NCBI GenBank assembly: GCA_016762995.1
Contig: JAESUT010000101.1
Coordinates: forward strand, 3,628 to 8,846
Origin: Gammaproteobacteria bacterium
GTDB taxonomy: Bacteria > Pseudomonadota > Gammaproteobacteria > Pseudomonadales > Pseudohongiellaceae
Direction: 5' to 3'
Length of the DNA: 5,219 bases
The notes beneath the pieces were generated by a model. The model saw nothing but the letters and a program-made list of their open reading frames with translations, was not told the DNA's origin and made no database searches. Positions 1 through 5,219 of the stretch are shown piece after piece; within the stretch, counting starts at the first letter, position 1, and the number at the start of each line of letters is the position of its first letter. A program made the position numbers and the translations under genes.

Positions 1-3000
1 GCTGGCAGCACCAGCAGTGTGAGTATCGTAGAAGAAATAATTCCTCCGATTACTACTGTCGCCAACGGTCGCTGTACCTCCGCGCCTATTCCAGTGTTAA
101 TCGCCATCGGTACAAATCCTAGCGATGCAACCAGAGCGGTCATGAGTACGGGCCTTAGCCTAGTCATCGCACCATCGTGAATCGCTGTAAATACATCAGC
201 GCCATCATCAATCATTTTTCGAATAAACGAGACCATAACCAATCCGTTCAGTACGGCTATGCCGGAGAGTGCAATAAAGCCCACGCCAGCCGAAATTGAA
301 AGGGGGATGTCTCGCATAGTTAAAGCCAGCACACCGCCTGTGAGAGCTAGTGGAACGCCACTGAATATAATAAGAGCATCTCGGAACGAGCCCAAGGCTA
401 TGACGAGGAGAGTGATAATAAGCAGCAGCGTTATAGGTACCACGATGGTCAATCTCTGGGTTGCCGATTGGAGCTGTTCAAAGGTGCCGCCGTACTCAAC
501 CCAGTATCCCGGAGGAATTTCGACGTTGGCTTCAACTGCCTGTTGGACGTCGGCAACGAACGAGCCTAGATCCCGTCCTCTTACATTCGCGGAGATCACT
601 ACGCGGCGTTTGCCGTTTTCGCGATAAACCTGGTTATAGCCATTCTCGACGCTAAAGGTGACCAGTTCTCCCAGAGGAACAATTGCGCCTCCACGTACTT
701 TTACGGGAAGGCTGGCGAAGGCATCGGGATTCTCTCGCATCGATGATTGTAGTCGCACCACAATATCGGAGCGTTGATCGCCTTCATAATAGATGCCAGC
801 TCGTGCGCCACCTAGAGCTGTAGCAACAGTGTCTTGCAGATGTTCGAGGGTCACACCGTGACGCGTGAGAGCAGATCTAATGGGTTCAATGGTAAGCACA
901 GGAAGTCCAGTCGCCTGTTCCACCGAAACATCAGCAGCGCCTGGTACGCTAGCGACAGCGGCTTCTAACTCGTCGCCCAATACAATGAGCTGATCGAAGT
1001 CATCGCCAAACACCTTCACCGCCAATTCTGTGCGAACGCCTGCTAGCAGCTCGTTAAAACGCATTTGGATAGGCTGTAAAAACTCATAGCGGTTACCCGG
1101 TACAGGCGTAACTATTTGCTCCAGATCGGCGACGACCTGTGATTTGGGTTTGTTGGGATCGGGCCATTGATCTCGTGGTTTTAGAATGATGAAGGTATCT
1201 GCTACGCTTGGTGGCATTGGATCAGTTGCCACCTCGGCTGAGCCAATTTTAGAGAAGACTCGTTCTACTTCAGGCAAGGTCCGTACCTGATTTTCTAGTT
1301 GCAGCTGCAATTTAATTGCCTGATTGAGCGAGGTGCCGGGAATGCGCAATGCATGCATGGCGATATCGCCTTCATCCAGATTGGGAATAAATTCCGAGCC
1401 AAGGCGAGTGGCGAGATTGGCGCACCAGACTACTACTCCGATTGCCAGCAGTAACACCAGCCAATGAAAGCGTAACGAGAAACTAAGCAGGGGGCGATAA
1501 AGCCATTTTGCCCCTGCCATAATCGGGTTGGCACGCTCGCGAACAGGTTTTCTAAAACATAGGGCAATACATGCGGGGACGAAAGTAACTGATAACAACA
1601 TACCGCTAAGCAAAGCGATGATGACGGTAATAGCCATCGGGTGAAACATTTTTCCCTCGACGCCAGTGAGGGCGAGTATTGGGATGTACACGGCAGCAAT
1701 AATGAATACGCCAAAAAGCGCGGGGCGGATAACTTCAATTGTTGCATCGGCAACTGTCTCAAGCCGTTTTTTCAAACTGATCTTGGCTTCATTGTCATGG
1801 AGCTGGCCTAGGCGGCGCAGGCAATTCTCCATGATGATTACGCTACCATCGATAATGAGACCGAAGTCAAGAGCGCCTAGGCTCATCAAGTTAGCGCTGA
1901 CGCGAGTTTGTACCATGCCGGTTATCGTCATCATCATGGCCAGCGGGATCACCATCGCAGTGAGTACCGCGGCACGAATATTGCCAAGCAAGAGGAATAG
2001 CACCACAACAACAAGTAGGGCGCCTTCCAATAGATTTTTCTCAACGGTTGCCAGGGTCTTGTCCACCAGCTCGGTTCGGTCATATACAGCAGTGACGCTG
2101 ATACCCTGAGGTAGCGACGTGCTTATTTCCTCCAATTGTGCAGAAACGTTATTAGCAACTTCACGGCTGTTTTCGCCAATCAACATAAAAACGGTACTGA
2201 GAACTACCTCGTGCCCATCTTGTGTGGCGGCACCGCCGCGCATCATCTCACCCAATTCTAGAGTGGCAACATCCTTCACTCGTACCGGCAAGCCGTTGTT
2301 TTCACCAATGAGAATCTCTCTAATGTCATCCATTGAGTTAGCTTGACCGGGAATGCGCATTAGCCACTGCGCACCGTTATTTTCTATAAACCCAGTGCCG
2401 CGATTGGAGTTGTTCGCCATTAGGCCTGCGACCAAATCTTTATGAGTTAGGCCAAATGCTAGAAGTTTGTTTGGATCAAATGCGACTTGGATTTCTTTCT
2501 TGAACCCTCCAACCGGATTGATTTCAGCTACCCCAGGAACGCGCAGGAGCTGTGGCCGAATTATCCAGTCGTGAGCGGTACGCAAATCGAGAGGCGTTAT
2601 GATACTGCCATCTGGATTGGTCGCCCCCGGCTCCGCATCCACGGTAAACATAAATATTTCGCCGAGCCCGGAAGCAATTGGCCCAAGCTCGGGTTTTAGG
2701 TCCGCGGGTAGATCGCCCGATACTGCATTAATGCGTTCGCCAACTTGCTGGCGGGCAAAATAGATATCTGTGCCCTCTTCAAAAATCACAGTGACCTGCG
2801 ATAGTCCGTAGCGTGATACCGAGCGAGTCGAGGCAAGGCGGGGAATGCCTGCCATAGCGTTCTCAATTGGAAACGTAATGCGCTGCTCTGCTTCAAGCGG
2901 GGTATAGCCCGGCGCAGCCGTATTAATAGTTACTTGGACGTTGGTAATATCCGGCACAGCGTCGATGGGTAGCCGGGTAAAATTCCACGCTCCCAGACCC

Positions 3001-3071
3001 ACAACGAAAAGAGCCAATAGTATTACCAAGCCGCGCCGGGCAATAGCTAGACGTATAATCGATTCAAGCAT
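1..3071 (-). CDS. czcA: CzcA-family heavy-metal efflux RND pump (HME-RND), 3' end cut off by the window edge
   Basis: Inner-membrane, proton-driven RND transporter that would export divalent metal cations through the CzcCBA complex. I translated 1023 uninterrupted codons from the ATG at 3071-3069; the family is usually about 1030-1050 residues, so only the end of the last helix and a short tail are missing. TM1 is near residues 13-30, followed by LPIDAVPDITN and a periplasmic porter loop (about 31-346). TM2-TM6 lie near 348-503, TM7 near 536-554, a second porter loop near 555-873, and TM8-TM12 near 874-1023. TM4 carries DFG...DG...EN with D402, D408 and E415, the proton-relay acidic residues known from Cupriavidus CzcA. 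Other Czc-type blocks are GSAEVATDPMPP (610-621) and GAEVQRPLATVVIGG (996-1010). The start is secure: an in-frame TGA at 3092-3090 precedes it with no other start codon between. It lies 11 bases after czcB. The family call is firm; the metal (Zn, Co, Cd or Ni) is not determined. Confidence 0.96.
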   Translation of the reverse strand, partial: MLESIIRLAIARRGLVILLALFVVGLGAWNFTRLPIDAVPDITNVQVTINTAAPGYTPLEAEQRITFPIENAMAGIPRLASTRSVSRYGLSQVTVIFEEGTDIYFARQQVGERINAVSGDLPADLKPELGPIASGLGEIFMFTVDAEPGATNPDGSIITPLDLRTAHDWIIRPQLLRVPGVAEINPVGGFKKEIQVAFDPNKLLAFGLTHKDLVAGLMANNSNRGTGFIENNGAQWLMRIPGQANSMDDIREILIGENNGLPVRVKDVATLELGEMMRGGAATQDGHEVVLSTVFMLIGENSREVANNVSAQLEEISTSLPQGISVTAVYDRTELVDKTLATVEKNLLEGALLVVVVLFLLLGNIRAAVLTAMVIPLAMMMTITGMVQTRVSANLMSLGALDFGLIIDGSVIIMENCLRRLGQLHDNEAKISLKKRLETVADATIEVIRPALFGVFIIAAVYIPILALTGVEGKMFHPMAITVIIALLSGMLLSVTFVPACIALCFRKPVRERANPIMAGAKWLYRPLLSFSLRFHWLVLLLAIGVVVWCANLATRLGSEFIPNLDEGDIAMHALRIPGTSLNQAIKLQLQLENQVRTLPEVERVFSKIGSAEVATDPMPPSVADTFIILKPRDQWPDPNKPKSQVVADLEQIVTPVPGNRYEFLQPIQMRFNELLAGVRTELAVKVFGDDFDQLIVLGDELEAAVASVPGAADVSVEQATGLPVLTIEPIRSALTRHGVTLEHLQDTVATALGGARAGIYYEGDQRSDIVVRLQSSMRENPDAFASLPVKVRGGAIVPLGELVTFSVENGYNQVYRENGKRRVVISANVRGRDLGSFVADVQQAVEANVEIPPGYWVEYGGTFEQLQSATQRLTIVVPITLLLIITLLVIALGSFRDALIIFSGVPLALTGGVLALTMRDIPLSISAGVGFIALSGIAVLNGLVMVSFIRKMIDDGADVFTAIHDGAMTRLRPVLMTALVASLGFVPMAINTGIGAEVQRPLATVVIGGIISSTILTLLVLP

Positions 3072-3076
3072 GGTGT

Positions 3077-3081
3077 TTTCC
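3077..3081 (-). promoter_or_regulatory. Weak ribosome binding site for czcA
   Basis: The 11-base spacer between the czcB TAA and the czcA ATG reads CGGAAAACACC on the minus strand. GGA followed by two A lies about 7 bases before the ATG, when counted from GGA. This is only a partial Shine-Dalgarno match, so czcA translation probably depends in part on ribosomes arriving from czcB. The coupling is inferred from spacing. Confidence 0.5.
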
Positions 3082-3082
3082 G

Positions 3083-4321
3083 TTAGTGATCATGGCTGGC
3101 GCCGGCTTTTTCTACATCAGCCTTTAGGACATAGCTATTCGTGGTGACATACTCGGTGCCAATATCGAGACCGCCAAGCACTTCCACCCAGGTTTCATTC
3201 TGGCGCCCAAGTTCAAGCATTCTTACTTCGTAGGTGTTATCTACTTTGGCGAATACAACCGTAAAGTCTCTGAATGGTTGGAGTGCGGAGCGTTTTACGG
3301 CCAGTGGAACTTCAACCTGCGCTATGTCTATTGTGCCTTCAACGAAGCTGCCGGGAGGAAAATCACCCTCCTCGTTATTGATTAGAACTCTGGCGACAAC
3401 AGCCTGGTTATCCTCTACGGTAAGCTTGAAATTACTGATCGTACCTGTGGCAACAGCATCACTCAGTGGAGAGCTGAGTGTCACTCGCGCGCCGGGTTTG
3501 ACTATTTTCCGGTTGCTCGGATGAATTGCCAGTTCCGCCCAGACGCGAGACGTATCCAGAATGGTAAACAATACTTGTCCTGCACTCTGTTCTCCCGGAT
3601 TGATATTACGCTCTGTTACTACGCCTGAAATAGGCGACGTAATCGTGTACGGAAGCAGGCTTTGGTTACTTTCAATTGTCGCCAGAGGGTCGCCCGCTTG
3701 TACAAGGGAGCCAATGCTTGTGGATACAGACTGAACCGTACCGTCGAATCGTGCTCTTATGCTGCGAGAAGTTTCCTCATTGGCCTTGATGGTGCCAATG
3801 ACGTCGAGAGTTTGTTGCAGGGTAATTGGTCCGGACGTTTCCGTTTCGATGCCAAATGCTGAAATCATTTCCGGCAATATGGTTGTGCGGCCTTCAAGGC
3901 TCTCGTATTGCCAGTTGTAACTCTTGTTTTGGTAGCTGGCATCCACGGCAACGTAGAACGAGTGAGGTTCGTAGATCACTGTATCTCCACGCAGCGCTTC
4001 TCCCATGGGTAAGAAGCGAATTACGTCACGTACATCGCCTAGGCGCGTAAGTGTTACTACCATTTCTATATCCGTAGGAGAAACCGGGTTGCCTTGGTCT
4101 GTTACCCATGCTCTGAATTCAGGGGGCACGCCGGTCTCAAAAATCGCTAACTCAATGGCAAAATCATTTTCTACTAACATCCTTCCATTGTTAGGGCCGC
4201 GCTCATAATCACCAGAGTCGGCAGCCTCATCGATCGGTAGATTGGATGGTGTTTCCTCGCTACAAGCAGTTAGGAAACCTAGTGTCAGCACTAAGCACAG
4301 TAGATGGGAGCTTTGTTTCAT
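3083..4321 (-). CDS. czcB: CzcB-family periplasmic adaptor (membrane fusion) lipoprotein of the metal efflux complex
   Basis: Complete 412-residue RND periplasmic adaptor that would bridge the CzcA pump and the CzcC channel. Residues 1-19 form a lipoprotein signal peptide ending in the lipobox LTAC, with C20 the predicted lipidated cysteine; S21 at +2 would not retain it at the inner membrane by the enterobacterial Asp rule. An extra N-terminal domain (about 42-150) contains FETGVPPEFRAW (61-72) and VTLTRLG (89-95), typical of the metal-efflux CzcB subgroup. The two lipoyl half-motifs (about 188-216 and 226-255) are joined by only about nine residues (SNQSLLPYT region), so there is no room for an alpha-helical hairpin. 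A beta-barrel domain (about 257-335) and a membrane-proximal domain (about 336-404) follow. The protein ends ASHDH. The ATG is supported by a good Shine-Dalgarno and by the signal peptide starting directly after it. The gene starts 7 bases after czcC and ends 11 bases before czcA. Confidence 0.95.
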   Translation of the reverse strand: MKQSSHLLCLVLTLGFLTACSEETPSNLPIDEAADSGDYERGPNNGRMLVENDFAIELAIFETGVPPEFRAWVTDQGNPVSPTDIEMVVTLTRLGDVRDVIRFLPMGEALRGDTVIYEPHSFYVAVDASYQNKSYNWQYESLEGRTTILPEMISAFGIETETSGPITLQQTLDVIGTIKANEETSRSIRARFDGTVQSVSTSIGSLVQAGDPLATIESNQSLLPYTITSPISGVVTERNINPGEQSAGQVLFTILDTSRVWAELAIHPSNRKIVKPGARVTLSSPLSDAVATGTISNFKLTVEDNQAVVARVLINNEEGDFPPGSFVEGTIDIAQVEVPLAVKRSALQPFRDFTVVFAKVDNTYEVRMLELGRQNETWVEVLGGLDIGTEYVTTNSYVLKADVEKAGASHDH

Positions 4322-4325
4322 TCTT

Positions 4326-4330
4326 ACCTC
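4326..4330 (-). promoter_or_regulatory. Ribosome binding site for czcB, overlapping the czcC stop codon
   Basis: On the minus strand the junction reads TGAGGTAAGAATG. GAGG lies 5 bases before the czcB ATG, and its first two bases are the last two of the czcC TGA stop. This supports the chosen czcB start and implies translational coupling, because a ribosome terminating on czcC sits directly over the czcB initiation region. Confidence 0.75.
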
Positions 4331-5219
4331 ATTGCCGTAATTGTGGTACTTCGATTGTTACGCCAGTTAGGCGTTCAATCTCTATTAGGTTCTGGTAAAT
4401 ACTCGTAGCAGCATCGATTAGCTCATAGCGCACGTTCAGCAGGTTCAGCTGACTTGTACTCCACTCCAAATAGCTATATCTACCCGATTCGTAGGCTAAT
4501 TGCGTTTCCTTCATGGCCTGTTCGTAGAGCGGGATAATGTCAGTGGAAAATGCTCTAGTTAAATGGATGCTGTGTTCTAGTTCTAGATAGATAACATAAA
4601 GGTCGGTTTCAATTTTTAGTCTTTGTGCTTGTTTTTCTGCCTCTGTTCTAGCGATGATGGCGCGTTGTTCAGCTATTCGTCCGCGATTGCTGTTGTCATT
4701 CCCAAGGGGGATGGTGATATCAGCTACAAAGGCATGATTATTGGTTTGTTCCATCCAGCGTAAGCCGCCGGATACTCGCCAACTCTGTTTGTTCTTGGCT
4801 TCTTCCAGTTTCAGTTGTGCATTGTTCATGCGCTGTAAAGACAGATAGCGTTCTATGTCTGGGTTTTGTGCCAGGCGTGCTTGCAGAGTCTCGAAATTCT
4901 CGATGTTTGGAATACTGAACAGATCACCTATGACGCGTGAAAACTCCGGGTCTGTTGAGCCCCATTGCTGAGCAAGCCTGTGAAAAGCCGCTTCTAATTC
5001 GTGCTCTAGGTCCTCGGCAATTAATTCCATGCGGCGTAGATCCGCCTGGGCGCGTGTCAGTTCGGCGGTCGGCATCGTGGCTGCAGTAACACGACGCTGA
5101 GTTGCCTCTACAACTTCTTGGCCAAGGCGTATTCCACCCGTTGCATTCTGTAAGCGATTTTGTAACACGAGGCATTGGACATAGCGACGTGCGGTTTCGG
5201 CAGCGGCATCGAGTCTTTG
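4329..5219 (-). CDS. czcC: CzcC-like TolC-family outer-membrane efflux protein, 5' part cut off by the window edge
   Basis: C-terminal 296 residues of an outer-membrane channel of the TolC/OEP family, the exit duct of the metal efflux complex. The frame is open from the right edge: 17 codons (QRLDAAAETARRYVQC...) precede the first GTG at 5168-5166, which is therefore internal and not the start. Family members are usually about 410-430 residues, so roughly 120 N-terminal residues, including the signal peptide, lie outside the window. In fragment numbering, long Ala/Glu/Gln/Leu-rich segments near 1-85 and 115-148 look like coiled-coil helices. A beta-strand-like stretch, AFVADITIPLG (163-173), is followed by NRGRIAEQRA (178-187) starting the next helix. 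The second-repeat motif YESGRYSYLEW (243-253) is a hallmark of CzcC-type channels. The protein ends in VPQLRQ before a TGA. Position ahead of czcB fits the czcCBA order. TolC family is certain; assignment to CzcC rests mainly on the neighbours. Confidence 0.92.
   Translation of the reverse strand, partial: QRLDAAAETARRYVQCLVLQNRLQNATGGIRLGQEVVEATQRRVTAATMPTAELTRAQADLRRMELIAEDLEHELEAAFHRLAQQWGSTDPEFSRVIGDLFSIPNIENFETLQARLAQNPDIERYLSLQRMNNAQLKLEEAKNKQSWRVSGGLRWMEQTNNHAFVADITIPLGNDNSNRGRIAEQRAIIARTEAEKQAQRLKIETDLYVIYLELEHSIHLTRAFSTDIIPLYEQAMKETQLAYESGRYSYLEWSTSQLNLLNVRYELIDAATSIYQNLIEIERLTGVTIEVPQLRQ

Noticed and set aside
259..627. Plus-strand open frame of 122 codons opposite the 3' part of czcA
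   Set aside because: It is antisense to the pump's conserved TM8-TM10 region and the adjoining porter loop, and has no recognisable domain in translation.
1433..1762. Minus-strand open frame of 109 codons inside czcA
   Set aside because: It is out of frame with the continuous czcA frame on the same strand, which encodes a clearly conserved pump across this stretch. Its translation is low-complexity Leu/Ser/Cys-rich with no recognisable domain.
1666..2109. Plus-strand open frame of 147 codons opposite czcA
   Set aside because: It is the antisense of the conserved TM2-TM6 region of czcA. The Ser/Thr/Arg-rich translation resembles no family I know.
3234..3524. Plus-strand open frame of 96 codons opposite czcB
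   Set aside because: It is antisense to the beta-barrel and membrane-proximal part of czcB. The composition looks like a reading shadow.
5166..5168. GTG as a possible czcC start codon
   Set aside because: The same frame stays open for 17 more codons to the right edge with channel-like sequence, and TolC-family proteins are over 100 residues longer, so this GTG is an internal valine.
4924..5175. Minus-strand open frame of 83 codons inside czcC
   Set aside because: It is in a different frame from the TolC-family translation, which continues through this region to the window edge. The product is Arg/Pro/Ser-rich without motifs.
1..5219. Search for CRISPR arrays, tRNA or rRNA genes, insertion sequences, terminators and frameshifts
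   Set aside because: Nothing was found by eye. The three genes fill the window, the only noncoding stretches are 7 and 11 bases long, and the full translation of each frame shows no internal stop or frame break.

Overview
The window is one polycistronic block on the minus strand. It encodes a tripartite heavy-metal efflux system of the Czc/HME-RND type, in the usual order outer-membrane channel (czcC-like), periplasmic adaptor (czcB-like), inner-membrane pump (czcA-like). Read in the direction of transcription, the window opens inside czcC (5219 down to 4329), continues through a complete czcB (4321 down to 3083), and ends inside czcA (3071 down to the left edge). Only the last few residues of czcA are cut off. 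Spacers between the genes are 7 and 11 bases, so almost every base is coding. There is no room for an internal promoter or terminator outside coding sequence, and no plus-strand gene is convincing.

How the parts work together: the CzcA-like pump is a proton-driven RND antiporter that would move divalent metal cations from the periplasm or cytoplasm into the channel. The CzcB-like lipoprotein links the pump to the channel, and the CzcC-like TolC-family protein carries substrate across the outer membrane. The pump has the proton-relay residues D402, D408 and E415 at the same numbers reported for Cupriavidus metallidurans CzcA. This argues for a functional divalent-cation (Co/Zn/Cd/Ni class) exporter rather than a Cu/Ag (CusA) or drug (AcrB) pump. 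The exact metal cannot be read from sequence alone.

The organism is a Gram-negative bacterium, since the system needs an outer membrane. The base composition is near half GC by eye and the protein style suggests a gammaproteobacterium, possibly of marine or environmental origin, but this is only an impression. The operon promoter, any metal-responsive regulator and the czcC start lie beyond the right edge. The end of czcA and any downstream genes lie beyond the left edge.

I did not find a previously undescribed system here. The most interesting detail is in the adaptor, which seems to have no alpha-hairpin between its two lipoyl half-motifs and carries an extra N-terminal domain.
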